Part shown: positions 1 through 8,545 of the stretch, piece by piece
Position numbering within the stretch: position 1 is the first letter of the stretch
Layout of the letters: every line of letters begins with the position of its first letter
DNA from: Alloacidobacterium sp035547425
GTDB lineage: Bacteria; Acidobacteriota; Terriglobia; Terriglobales; Acidobacteriaceae
Direction of reading: 5' to 3'
Length of the DNA: 64,000 bases
NCBI GenBank assembly: GCA_035547425.1
Contig: DASZUU010000029.1
Location: 65,253-129,252 of the forward strand
Notes under the pieces: generated by a model
What the model was told of the DNA's origin: nothing
What the model saw: only the letters and a program-made list of their open reading frames with translations
Databases searched by the model: none
Position numbers and translations under genes: made by a program

Positions 1-1467
1 TTCGGTGTACTCTTTCATGGCAGCGGCAAGCCACGAGCCTGCGCCGGCTTCGTCGGAGAGGCCAGCGATCCAGACGCGTGGCTCCTGCACGACTTGCTTT
101 CCGGTTGAGTCGTCGTAACTGATGATGGAGGGAGCGCGATGGAATGGGTCGGATGCTTCGGTGAACCATTGCTCATGGAAGAGGAAGCGGCCCATGTCGG
201 CAACGGCTTCCGGCTCAGGCTTGATGGTGCGGTATGCGATGGATTGTACGATTCCATCGGCATAAGTGATGACGAGACGGGAGCGGCCCCATTGCTGTCC
301 GTTCAATGTGTAAGCATGCAGGCCGGAAGCGGTTTCACCATCATCGTGAATTTCGATTGCGTCTGCGGGCTCGCTGATTATGGAATGCACGGGCGAGTTG
401 TAGCGGAGAAAGAGACGTGCATGGATATCCTGGGGAAGAATATATCCGGGGATTCCAACGGCTACGGGTCGACGATGCGCCGTTAATGTTTCTTCAATCT
501 TGCGCAATTCGGGCGCGACCACAAAGCGCAGGCCAAAGGTTGTGCTGCTGCCTGGAGAGAGAGTTTGCTCCGTCGGGGGATTCCATTCCTGGACGCCTTT
601 CCAGTCTGTTTGCGCGAAGCCCGCGGAATGCACCATCCAGTCGTAGGAGCCTTCAAAGGTGGTGCTGCGCGGTGTTGGATCATTTCCGAGCAGTCCCTTG
701 CCGGTCGTCCGGTCGCGGTGATCGAGAATGGGCTTCCACGCTTCAAACGGAGTATGGCCATCCGGGATCACCAGCAACACGGGACCTTTGCCGGATAGCC
801 GGCTTACCTGAACGTATCCGGCGTCTTCTCCTATATAAGGGTCGTAAAAAGAGCATGTGCTGTAGGCCTGTTGGAGAGTGCGTCCGGTGATGATGTTGTT
901 GAAGACCATGGGAATGCCGATGGCTCCGATTTCTACCGGTTGCGACGAGGTATTGGTGAGGGTGAAACGCAGAGTCAGGTCGCCTTTATCGATAAGCCAT
1001 GTGCGAGTTATCTGCAGGGGTTGATCCGGCGGCAGGGTTGGCGTAAGGTTTGTCTCGAAATGCGCTGCGTCTGAGGAAATGATTTGAACCGGATGACGCT
1101 CAAAGGCAGTGGAAAGATCTCGCCAGGGTGCGTTGCCGGTGCGAATGCGGAGATCAAGATCGCCTAGGTGATAGAAGGTGTCGGCGGAGCGCTGCTGAAG
1201 CAGGTCGCCGGGCGTGTAGTCGAGTGTAGGGTCTGCATCGGGCGAGAGTTTTGCCGCCGTTCCGGAATAACGGAGCAGATCGAGAGACAGAGCGGAAGAT
1301 TTCAGAGTGACGCGGCCTCCATGGAGCATGGGGCCGGGAGGCAAAGGCAGGGGGCCATGGTGCGCCTGCTGCGCCAACGCGGGCGAGACAAATAGAAGAA
1401 ATGCAGGCTTAAGAAAGCGTTGTCTTGAAAAAACGCTTTGATAAGGCGGCAGGAATCGGAAGCTCAT
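1..1467 (-). CDS. Secreted DUF5695-like protein, 3' end outside the window
   Basis: The reading frame is open from an ATG at 1467 to the window edge, giving at least 489 residues. A GAGG Shine-Dalgarno lies about 5 bases before the ATG. The N-terminus has a basic stretch, then a hydrophobic run ending in ALAQQA, so a secretory signal peptide is likely. The body is rich in beta-sandwich-like sequence with stretches such as NNIITGRTL, SFYDPYIGEDAGYVQ and EGSYDWMVHSAGFAQ, which I associate from memory with DUF5695, an uncharacterised family of bacteria and fungi that looks carbohydrate-related. The C-terminal part is not in the window, so no catalytic residues can be named. It diverges from the GH127 gene at 1708 and shares the 240-base gap with it. 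A role in plant-polymer breakdown is inferred from context only. Confidence 0.6.
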   Translation of the reverse strand, partial: MSFRFLPPYQSVFSRQRFLKPAFLLFVSPALAQQAHHGPLPLPPGPMLHGGRVTLKSSALSLDLLRYSGTAAKLSPDADPTLDYTPGDLLQQRSADTFYHLGDLDLRIRTGNAPWRDLSTAFERHPVQIISSDAAHFETNLTPTLPPDQPLQITRTWLIDKGDLTLRFTLTNTSSQPVEIGAIGIPMVFNNIITGRTLQQAYSTCSFYDPYIGEDAGYVQVSRLSGKGPVLLVIPDGHTPFEAWKPILDHRDRTTGKGLLGNDPTPRSTTFEGSYDWMVHSAGFAQTDWKGVQEWNPPTEQTLSPGSSTTFGLRFVVAPELRKIEETLTAHRRPVAVGIPGYILPQDIHARLFLRYNSPVHSIISEPADAIEIHDDGETASGLHAYTLNGQQWGRSRLVITYADGIVQSIAYRTIKPEPEAVADMGRFLFHEQWFTEASDPFHRAPSIISYDDSTGKQVVQEPRVWIAGLSDEAGAGSWLAAAMKEYTE

Positions 1468-1646
1468 GAAAACCTCGCATGCTTTCGGGCAAGTGTGTGA
1501 TGCGTGTATGGGTGGGTAGAATTGTATACGAAAAAGAACACATATTTCGCTTAGAAACGAATGGGAATTACGAGGCAGGCAGGACATAATGGTTATGGAG
1601 ATGAGTCGAAATGGCGGATTGACAGTGCTGCTAAAAGTGATAGATG

Positions 1647-1672
1647 CTGAATGTATTCGAAATTGTATTTAT
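1647..1672 (+). promoter_or_regulatory. Candidate operator upstream of the GH127 gene
   Basis: This 26-base stretch contains AATGTATTC, a 4-base gap and TTGTA, in the same orientation relative to its gene as the sites at 8471-8496 and 16128-16153. The half-sites resemble operators of the GntR/FCD family. Two GntR/FCD regulators are encoded in the window, at 3852 and 20257. A weaker relative, TTGTATAC, occurs at 1523-1530 on the side of the divergent gene. Binding is inferred, not shown. Confidence 0.5.
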
Positions 1673-1707
1673 AGTGCACTGGTTTAAAGAGGGAAGGGAG
1701 TTCGATC

Positions 1708-3699
1708 ATGAATCATCTGGTTTCGCGAAGACGTTTTCTCGGCGGAGCAGCAGCTGCCGGGAGCGCGGCCTTGTTTTCTCCTGCGGTTTTTGCCAAGGAT
1801 AAGGCGCAACAAAATGCCGCTGCCGGCGCAACGGAGGATGTGGCGATTCGAGACCTTGCGCATGCCTCCGTAGCAAAGACGCAGTGGAAGGTCGAACCGT
1901 TCTCGATGACCGAGGTGAGGCTGCTCCCGAGCTTTTGGAAAGATACGATGGAGCTGAACCGCAGCTATCTCTATTCGCTTCCAAATGAAAGGCTGGCGCA
2001 CAATTTTCGTGTGACTGCCGGTATTCCTTCGGATGCCGATCCGCTTGGCGGGTGGGAGGCCCCGGACTGCGAATTGCGCGGTCATTATGTAGGGCACTAC
2101 CTATCGGCGTGCGCGCTGTTGCATGCGAGCACCGGCGATAAGCCGATTCTGGCTAAGGCGAATGAGTTGGTAGGAATGCTGGCTGAATGCCAGGCGAAAG
2201 ACGGCTATCTGGGGGCTTATCCCACAACGTTTTACGATCGACTGCGCGCGCATCAAAAGGTGTGGGCGCCTTTTTATACCTACCACAAGATTATGGCCGG
2301 CCTGGTGGACATGTACGAACACACCGGGAATCGGCAGGCGCTGGAAATGGCAACGCGCATGGCCGATTGGGCTTCGACGTATGCCAACTCATTTTCTGCT
2401 GACGACTGGCAACGTGTTCTGTTGGTGGAACATGGCGGGATGAATGAAGTGTCGTTCAACCTCTATGCCATTACGGGAAATACGAAGTATCGCGATCTGG
2501 CTTACAGGTTTGAGCATAAGAAGATTTTTGATCCACTGGCGAATAATGAAGACAAGTTGGCCGGGAACCATGCGAACACGAATATTCCCAAGGTGATTGG
2601 AGCGGCGCGCGGATATGAACTAACCGGAGACGCGCGTTATGAGACCATCAGTCAAAACTTTTATCGCATTGTGACCGAGCATCATGCGTATTGCACGGGC
2701 GGAACCAGCAATGGAGAGATGTGGCATGAGGCCGATGCGATTGCTGCGCAGCTCGGTCCGGCGGCGGAAGAGTGCTGCTGCTCATACAACATGATGAAGC
2801 TGTCGAGGCTGTTGTATGGGCAGGATCCGGACCCGAGGTATTTCGATTACTATGAGCGGCTGCTTTATAACGTTCGCTATGGAACGCAGGATCGGAACGG
2901 CATGCTGATGTATTACGTGCCGCTGCAGCCGGGCATGTACAAAACATTTGGGATGCCGTTTGATGCTTTCTGGTGCTGCACGGGAACGGGCAGCGAAGAA
3001 TATGCCAAGCTGAACGATTCGATCTATTTCCACGATAATGATTCGGTGTATGTGAACCTGTTTATTCCTTCAAAACTTGATTGGAAAGAGCGGGGCCTGA
3101 AACTGCGGCAAACGAACAAATTTCCCGATGAAGAACGCATTACCTTCACCATAGATAATGCTCCTTCGAAGAAAACAGCACTGAAAATTCGGGTGCCGTA
3201 CTGGGCTACATCCGGCGTTGCTGTTGCCATTAATGGCGAGGCACAGCAGGTAACGGCAACGCCTTCCAGCTATATCACGCTGAGCCGCGACTGGAAGAGC
3301 GGAGATGTGATCGCGCTGGACTTGCCGTTGCAGTTGCATATCAATACAACGCCGGATGACAAGCAGGTGCAGGCGGCTATGTATGGTCCGCTGGTGCTGG
3401 CGGTGCTTTTGGGAACGGAAGGTTTGACCACCTCGATGATCTACGGAGACTCCGGTCCATTTGGAGATGATGGATATCCGCTTCCTGCCATTGATTTAAG
3501 ACCGCGGCACCACAGGAATGAAGCTGCTGTTCCTGCTGTTGCGCCGGGAGAGATATGGGTTGAGCGTGCGGAAGGCTCCAGACGCTACCCGCTGATGTTT
3601 AAAACAAAGGGCAGAGGCCCCACGCATACGCTTGTGCCACTCAACCAGATTATGGATGAGCGGTATTCGGTTTACGTGCGTAATCTTTCCATCAGCTAG
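1708..3699 (+). CDS. GH127 beta-L-arabinofuranosidase (DUF1680 type), Tat-exported
   Basis: The protein has 663 residues and begins with a twin-arginine signal (SRRRFLGGA, then a hydrophobic Ala-rich stretch ending near VFAK). Next comes the alpha/alpha-barrel of GH127, with LPSFWKDTMELNRSYL, GGWEAPDCELRGHYVGHYLSA, GGTSNGEMWH, EECCCSYNMMKLSR and FWCCTGTGSEEY. By analogy with the characterised enzyme HypBA1, Glu337, Cys357 and Cys423/Cys424 would form the metal-cysteine active site, with Glu355 as acid/base. GH127 enzymes release L-arabinofuranose from beta-arabinosides, including hydroxyproline-linked ones of extensin. Relatives also act on rhamnogalacturonan-II side chains, so the exact substrate is open. 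The gene is preceded by GAAGGGAG and by the operator-like element also found before the hydroxyproline genes. Confidence 0.88.
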   Translation: MNHLVSRRRFLGGAAAAGSAALFSPAVFAKDKAQQNAAAGATEDVAIRDLAHASVAKTQWKVEPFSMTEVRLLPSFWKDTMELNRSYLYSLPNERLAHNFRVTAGIPSDADPLGGWEAPDCELRGHYVGHYLSACALLHASTGDKPILAKANELVGMLAECQAKDGYLGAYPTTFYDRLRAHQKVWAPFYTYHKIMAGLVDMYEHTGNRQALEMATRMADWASTYANSFSADDWQRVLLVEHGGMNEVSFNLYAITGNTKYRDLAYRFEHKKIFDPLANNEDKLAGNHANTNIPKVIGAARGYELTGDARYETISQNFYRIVTEHHAYCTGGTSNGEMWHEADAIAAQLGPAAEECCCSYNMMKLSRLLYGQDPDPRYFDYYERLLYNVRYGTQDRNGMLMYYVPLQPGMYKTFGMPFDAFWCCTGTGSEEYAKLNDSIYFHDNDSVYVNLFIPSKLDWKERGLKLRQTNKFPDEERITFTIDNAPSKKTALKIRVPYWATSGVAVAINGEAQQVTATPSSYITLSRDWKSGDVIALDLPLQLHINTTPDDKQVQAAMYGPLVLAVLLGTEGLTTSMIYGDSGPFGDDGYPLPAIDLRPRHHRNEAAVPAVAPGEIWVERAEGSRRYPLMFKTKGRGPTHTLVPLNQIMDERYSVYVRNLSIS

Positions 3700-3851
3700 A
3701 AACGGCAGAGAGTCGGCTATCGCTTGTTGCTATATGCAAGCAGATGGCCGGCTCATTTCTTTTGCCTGTAGCTTCGAAACCGATTTAACAAGGCCGCGAA
3801 TATCTTAGAGTCATGAACAGAGGATTTTGAGTTACATTGACTTAGAACCAT

Positions 3852-4580
3852 ATGAAGAAGCAAACAGCCACGGGTACGAAAAAGCAAAAGGCTGAACACG
3901 GCACAAGCCTGTCGACAGCTTTTCGGGAGATTCGCGAACTGATTGTGCATGGGCGGCTTTCGCCCGGAACCTGGATTCTGGAAGCCGATCTTGCAGAGCG
4001 GTTGAATATGAGCCGGACGCCTGTTCGAGGAGCCATTCAATGGCTGCAGCGGGAAGGCTATATTATCGAGCACCGCAATGTGAGCAAGTCGCGCATGATC
4101 GTTGCGCCGCTTACAAAAGAAGACGCCAACGAGTTATACATGATCATCGGGCGCCTGGAAGGCATTGCAGGGCGCGGCGTAGCGCAGTTGCCGCCTAACG
4201 ACCGCAAACAGATTGTGCTCCAGTTGCGCAAGCTGAATAAGCAGTTGAGTAATATTGCTTCAGGCCATGGCGGGCAGCCTGGAGATATCTTCGATCATGA
4301 CCGTGATTTCCATCGCATTGTGATCAAGCATGGCGCCGGAGCCAGATTAACCACGCTGCACAAGGCGATTGAGCCGCAAACGGAGCGTTATTGGCGGCTC
4401 TATGCGAGCTCGATTATTAAAGACCTGCATGTATCGATTGAAGAGCACGAGCGGATTATTCGCGCGATTGAAGATGGCGATGCGGACGCTGTAGAAGTGG
4501 GGCTGCAGCAGAACTGGCTGAAAGGCGCAGAGCGCCTTGGCCATGTCATCGATATTTTTGGCGAACGCGGCAGCTGGTAA
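3852..4580 (+). CDS. GntR-family regulator, FCD subfamily
   Basis: The protein has 242 residues. A winged helix at about residues 15-85 contains REIRELIVHGRLSPGTWI and LAERLNMSRTPVRGAIQWLQREGYI, the usual GntR signature with Gly replacing the common Glu in SRTPVRE. The C-terminal half is a helical FCD effector domain, including LYMIIGRLEGIAGRGV and DHDRDFHRIVIKHG. FCD domains normally bind small carboxylic acids through His residues and a metal. The gene lies between the GH127 gene and the convergent semialdehyde dehydrogenase gene, with a 22-base gap to the latter. It is the nearest candidate to read hydroxyproline or a pathway intermediate and to bind the repeated elements at 1647, 8471, 9708 and 16128. 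That assignment is inference. Confidence 0.88.
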   Translation: MKKQTATGTKKQKAEHGTSLSTAFREIRELIVHGRLSPGTWILEADLAERLNMSRTPVRGAIQWLQREGYIIEHRNVSKSRMIVAPLTKEDANELYMIIGRLEGIAGRGVAQLPPNDRKQIVLQLRKLNKQLSNIASGHGGQPGDIFDHDRDFHRIVIKHGAGARLTTLHKAIEPQTERYWRLYASSIIKDLHVSIEEHERIIRAIEDGDADAVEVGLQQNWLKGAERLGHVIDIFGERGSW

Positions 4581-4602
4581 GTTGACCAGCGCCGCATTCT
4601 AT

Positions 4603-6183
4603 CTACTGAATGGCGTCCTTTGTCATCTCTCCGTTCACCATGCGCAGCACACCCAGAGGATTTTCGTTCTTCAAGGCATCCGGCAACGCGGACTGCGGCA
4701 GATTCTGATAGCAGACAGGCCGGGCGAAGCGAAAAATTGCCTGTGTGCCGACAGAGGTAGAGCGACCGTCAGAAGTAGCAGGATAAGGGCCGCCGTGCAC
4801 CATCGCATGGCAGACTTCTACACCAGTGGGGTAGCCGTTGAAGATCAGGCGTCCTACTTTTCTCTCCAGAATAGAAACCAAGTCTTGATGAGCGAGGAAG
4901 TCCGCTTCTGTTCCGAGAAGAGTGGCGGTGAGATGTCCTTGCAACGAGCGGGCAACCTGGAGCATTTGCTTCTTGTCGGAAAAGCGGACTAAAAGCGTTG
5001 CCGGGCCGAAGATTTCTTCCGCCAGTTCAGGGTCGTGCAGAAGCTGCTCTGCATCCGTTTCAAGCAATGCGGCTGACGTGCCTGCAGCGCTGGAGCTTTC
5101 GGCGGTAGCGGGGTTGACGCTGATGCTTGCGGTTTCTTTGCGTTGAGCAAGCCCCCTTTTGTATTGCGCAGCTATGCCCGCAGTGAGCATGGTGAAGGCC
5201 GGCAGGGCAGCAACTTTTTCCTGCAGGGTTGCTTTGAGTGCTTCAGATCCGCTTTCCGGGAGGAAGACAATGCCTGGTTTTGTGCAGAATTGTCCTGCTC
5301 CCAGGGTGTAGGACGCGGTGAGATCAGCGGCGACTTTTTCATGCTGCGCAAGAGCGCCGGGCAGAACGAATACGGGATTTGTGCTGCTCATTTCCGCGTA
5401 GCAGGGAATTGGCTCCCGGCGGGAAGCAGCGATATCCATAAGCGAGCGGCCGGCTTTGAGCGAACCTGTAAAACCTACCGCTTTGACGAGAGGATGCTTT
5501 ACCAATTGTGTACCGACTTCAATGCCTGAGTCGAAGAGGAGCGAGAAGATACCTTCGTGAAGCGCGGCATCTGCGATGCATTTTTGAATGATGATGCCGA
5601 CCAGTTCGCTTGTTCCCGGATGCGCCGGATGCGCCTTGACGATGACCGGATTGCCGGCAGCGAGCGCGGAGGCTGTATCGCCGCCTGCGACTGAAAATGC
5701 GAGCGGAAAATTGCTGGCCCCAAAAACGGCAACTGGGCCCAGCGGACGCAGCATGGAACGAATGTCAGGACGGGGAAGCGGCTTGCGTTCAGGCAGAGCC
5801 GTATCGATACGCGCATTGACCCAGGAGCCTTCCTCTACTATGTCGGCGAAAAGCCGAAGCTGACCGGTTGTACGCTGAACCTCGCCTTCCAATCGCGGGT
5901 TGGGCAATGCTGTTTCCAGATGCGCGCGCTCCACAAGCGTTGCTGATGCGGCTTGCAACGCATCGGCAATGCTGCGCAGGAATTTTGCGCGATTCAGGTT
6001 TGAGAGCGTGTTGTAACTGTAGAAAGCAGCATCCGCGAGTTGCGCGGCTCTCTCTACGTCCTGCGCCGTAGCGGAGAAGAACTCTGTCGGCAACGGATGG
6101 CCGGTCGCTGGATTGATGCCGGAGAACGAAGCTCCATTTCTGGAGCCTCGTTTGGAACCGATGATGGATGTACCTTGCAGCAT
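4603..6183 (-). CDS. Alpha-ketoglutaric semialdehyde dehydrogenase
   Basis: This is a 526-residue NAD(P)-dependent aldehyde dehydrogenase. The cofactor-binding segment VAVFGASNFPLAFS lies near 151-164, and VGFTGSLKAGRSLM near 236-249. The general base is Glu264 in AEMSSTNPVF and the catalytic Cys is Cys300 in GAGQFCTKPG. The EMSSTNP variant of the usual ELGGK motif is typical of 2-oxoglutarate semialdehyde dehydrogenases of sugar-acid and hydroxyproline pathways. It would convert 2,5-dioxopentanoate to 2-oxoglutarate, the last step of 4-hydroxyproline degradation. It is the third gene of a leftward operon, 24 bases after the deaminase gene, with AAGGAAAA before the ATG. The substrate is assigned from family and context. 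Confidence 0.9.
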   Translation of the reverse strand: MLQGTSIIGSKRGSRNGASFSGINPATGHPLPTEFFSATAQDVERAAQLADAAFYSYNTLSNLNRAKFLRSIADALQAASATLVERAHLETALPNPRLEGEVQRTTGQLRLFADIVEEGSWVNARIDTALPERKPLPRPDIRSMLRPLGPVAVFGASNFPLAFSVAGGDTASALAAGNPVIVKAHPAHPGTSELVGIIIQKCIADAALHEGIFSLLFDSGIEVGTQLVKHPLVKAVGFTGSLKAGRSLMDIAASRREPIPCYAEMSSTNPVFVLPGALAQHEKVAADLTASYTLGAGQFCTKPGIVFLPESGSEALKATLQEKVAALPAFTMLTAGIAAQYKRGLAQRKETASISVNPATAESSSAAGTSAALLETDAEQLLHDPELAEEIFGPATLLVRFSDKKQMLQVARSLQGHLTATLLGTEADFLAHQDLVSILERKVGRLIFNGYPTGVEVCHAMVHGGPYPATSDGRSTSVGTQAIFRFARPVCYQNLPQSALPDALKNENPLGVLRMVNGEMTKDAIQ

Positions 6184-6207
6184 CTCTGATTTTCCTTGTA
6201 GCTTGCG

Positions 6208-7131
6208 TTATCGGCTTACAGCAGCGAAGGCTTTCTCTGCGATATGTGGCCGGGTTTTTAGTGCTTCGGCAACAATCTTTTTTGCCTCGGTTAGTTCCGC
6301 TCCAGTAATTTCAAGGCGTGGACCACGAACACGAGCACTGCCGACGCCGAGCTCCTGTTGCACCAGCTTAATTAATTGGATGAATTTTGGCACTGTATCC
6401 ATGCGCAGCAAGGGCAGGAACCAGTGATATAACTCGAATGCTTCCTTCGCGCGCCCTTGAAGCGCCAGGTTGAAAAGCTCCACGGACTCTGCGGGCATGG
6501 CGTTCACCAAGCCGGCAATCCATCCTGTTGCCCCCGCGGCAATTCCCTCGACGATGGCGTCGTCGACACCTACAAAAATCTTTAAGCGATCGCCCAGCAG
6601 GCTACGGATTGCAGTGACGCGGCGAACGTCTGTGCTCGATTCTTTTACGGATTGAAAATTACCGAATTCGGCTGCCAGCTCTGCGATTTGTTCGGGAAGG
6701 AAATCCGTTCCATAGGCAACGGGATTGTTATAGAGCATGCAGGAGAGCGGCGTCGCTTGAAAGATAGCTGCAATGTGGGTCTTCATTTCGCGCCAGTCGC
6801 CACGATACACATAGGGAGGCAATACCATCAGCCCGGAACAGCCTGCATCGGCTGCGGCTTTGGCGAGAGAGACTGCTTCATCCGTAGAAAGTGCTGAAAT
6901 AGCAGATACGATTGGCGCTTTGGCATTTGCTGCGGCAACCATGTTCTTGAGGATTGCGATTTTTTCGTCGAAGGTGAGAGTGGCAGCTTCTCCTAATGAG
7001 CCGAGCATGACCAGGCCGGTGCATCCGTTATCGAGCAGCCATTGGCCGTGCTGCTTCATGTAGGCATGATCCACATGCAGTTGTTCATTGAAGGCGGTAG
7101 TCATTGCGGGCATTACGCCGAACCAGTTCAT
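6208..7131 (-). CDS. DapA/NAL-family lyase, likely 1-pyrroline-4-hydroxy-2-carboxylate deaminase
   Basis: The 307-residue protein has the (beta/alpha)8 aldolase pattern of the dihydrodipicolinate synthase family. GSLGEAATLTFDEK replaces the GTTGE loop at about 44-57, the catalytic Tyr is Tyr134 in YNNP, and the Schiff-base Lys is Lys163 in SVKESS. Family members include several sugar-acid aldolases. With an epimerase, D-hydroxyproline dehydrogenase subunits and an alpha-ketoglutaric semialdehyde dehydrogenase around it, deamination of cis-4-hydroxy-pyrroline carboxylate to 2-oxoglutarate semialdehyde is the best fit. Its start overlaps the stop of the upstream oxidoreductase gene in an ATGA, so the two are probably translationally coupled. 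Confidence 0.85.
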   Translation of the reverse strand: MNWFGVMPAMTTAFNEQLHVDHAYMKQHGQWLLDNGCTGLVMLGSLGEAATLTFDEKIAILKNMVAAANAKAPIVSAISALSTDEAVSLAKAAADAGCSGLMVLPPYVYRGDWREMKTHIAAIFQATPLSCMLYNNPVAYGTDFLPEQIAELAAEFGNFQSVKESSTDVRRVTAIRSLLGDRLKIFVGVDDAIVEGIAAGATGWIAGLVNAMPAESVELFNLALQGRAKEAFELYHWFLPLLRMDTVPKFIQLIKLVQQELGVGSARVRGPRLEITGAELTEAKKIVAEALKTRPHIAEKAFAAVSR

Positions 7132-8405
7132 AATTTCTCCTGTGGTGCATTCGATTCTGTTTTTGGCGAACCAATAAGATTGGAAACAAGGGCGGGAAAT
7201 AGGGGAGGCCGCGTAGAGCGCGGATTCCAGCCGAAAAGAAATTCAGTAGCTGCGCCGCAAATACGCCCCTGGCAGGGGCCCATTCCACAGCGCGTATGCA
7301 ATTTGGCGGCGCGCCACGAGGTGTGAGGTGAGAGCTGCTGAAGCCTTACATCTTCACAGCGGCAAACAATCGTGTCCTCATGTGGAAGCTGACGAAGTTC
7401 CGATCGAAGCTCGTATGCGCTTTCGAGGCTTTGCGCAAACCGGCGAAGTTTTTCGCGCTTTGGGAATAGCGCACGGGCGCGGACTGTTGCTTCGGCGCAA
7501 GCGTATCCCGCTATCTGGCCTTCGATGAGCGAGAGCTCAACACCACCGATTCCGGTCGATTCCCCTGCGCTATAGATATCTGGCATGGTTGTTGCCTGAA
7601 ATTCATCCACAACGACATGGCCGCTATCGACCCTGCATCGCAGGAGCTCTGCCAGTTCGGTATTGGGCACAAGATGAAATCCGCAGGCAAGATAATCGCA
7701 CTCGACTGTCCAGGTGCTAGACCCGCGGCGCAGGGTTACCGACTCAACTTTGTCTTTGCCTTGAGCGGATACCGGCCAGCAACTTGTGCGAAATGGAACT
7801 CCTATCAGCTGAGTGGAATACTGAATGGCTTGCCGGAGCTTGTTTGTATCTGTGAGCAGCTTTTGTGCAAACGGCACAATGCGGGGCAGAGGCGCCTGCT
7901 CGCAGATGGCTGCAATGCTGGCTCCATGTTTCCGCAGATAAGCTGCCACTGCAATCAGAAGAGGACCGCTGCCTGCGACGACAATCCGTTTGCCTTCCAC
8001 CGTCAAGCCGCTTTTTACCAAAGCCTGCAGGCCCCCGGCGCCGATTACATTCGGTAAGGTCCAGCCGGGAAAAGGGAGAAAACGCTCGCGCGCGCCAGTT
8101 GCCAGGATCAGCTTCTGAAAATTGATTTCTACGGTATTGGAGTTATGTTCAGCGCGCAGAACCCCTGGAGAAGGCTGGTCGAAGACACGCGTTGCGGACA
8201 GAATTTTGACATTCGCCCTTTGCAGCCTTTCATACCATGAACGCGCTGTTGCCGAAATACTGCGGGAACCACGCCAGATCTGGCCGCCGACCTGGATGTT
8301 ATCGTCGAGAATTGCCGCTTGCTGTCCGCACTCTGCGGCGCAGGTTGCGGCGGCGATACCGGCAGGACCGCCGCCAACCACAACGACTTGAAAAGCAGAG
8401 CTCAT
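7128..8405 (-). CDS. FAD/NAD(P)-binding oxidoreductase, D-hydroxyproline dehydrogenase alpha-type subunit
   Basis: The 425-residue protein starts with a dinucleotide fold (VVVVGGGPAGIAAATCA). A second nucleotide site (RIVVAGSGPLLIAVAAYL) follows near residue 150, and the C-terminus has a cysteine cluster, VCRCEDV and TRCGMGPCQGRICG, of the BFD-like [2Fe-2S] kind. This architecture is known for the larger subunits of opine oxidase, HcnB and heteromeric D-hydroxyproline dehydrogenases. Its likely partners, an amine-oxidase-type FAD subunit and a small [2Fe-2S] subunit, are encoded 5.4 kb away at 13806-15165. It is the first gene of the operon ending with the semialdehyde dehydrogenase. The operator-like element at 8471-8496 lies 66 bases upstream and carries a TATAAT on this strand. 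Confidence 0.85.
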   Translation of the reverse strand: MSSAFQVVVVGGGPAGIAAATCAAECGQQAAILDDNIQVGGQIWRGSRSISATARSWYERLQRANVKILSATRVFDQPSPGVLRAEHNSNTVEINFQKLILATGARERFLPFPGWTLPNVIGAGGLQALVKSGLTVEGKRIVVAGSGPLLIAVAAYLRKHGASIAAICEQAPLPRIVPFAQKLLTDTNKLRQAIQYSTQLIGVPFRTSCWPVSAQGKDKVESVTLRRGSSTWTVECDYLACGFHLVPNTELAELLRCRVDSGHVVVDEFQATTMPDIYSAGESTGIGGVELSLIEGQIAGYACAEATVRARALFPKREKLRRFAQSLESAYELRSELRQLPHEDTIVCRCEDVRLQQLSPHTSWRAAKLHTRCGMGPCQGRICGAATEFLFGWNPRSTRPPLFPALVSNLIGSPKTESNAPQEKL

Positions 8406-8470
8406 GCGGATTTATTTTGAATGCAGTTCATTTGGTTTGAGTGGCGGCTCAGCAAATGAGAAATTTTATA

Positions 8471-8496
8471 ATGTCGACAAAATTGAATACATTATA
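8471..8496 (-). promoter_or_regulatory. Operator-like element and -10 box between the hydroxyproline operon and the TPR gene
   Basis: On the minus strand the element reads TATAATGTATTC, AATT, then TTGTCGACAT. It differs from the site at 16128-16153 at only one of 26 positions. It includes the perfect palindrome TGTCGACA and a TATAAT that could be the -10 box of the leftward operon. A second TATAAT on the plus strand (8467-8472) could serve the TPR gene at 8546. A protein bound here would cover both start sites. Confidence 0.7.
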
Positions 8497-8545
8497 GCTT
8501 CATTTAAGATACAAAGCCAGATGCTGAGAGCAGGGTAAAAGCTGG

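Noticed and set aside
4537..4992. 151-residue ORF over the end of the GntR gene and the semialdehyde dehydrogenase
   Set aside because: It spans the ends of two well-supported convergent genes and shows no domain.
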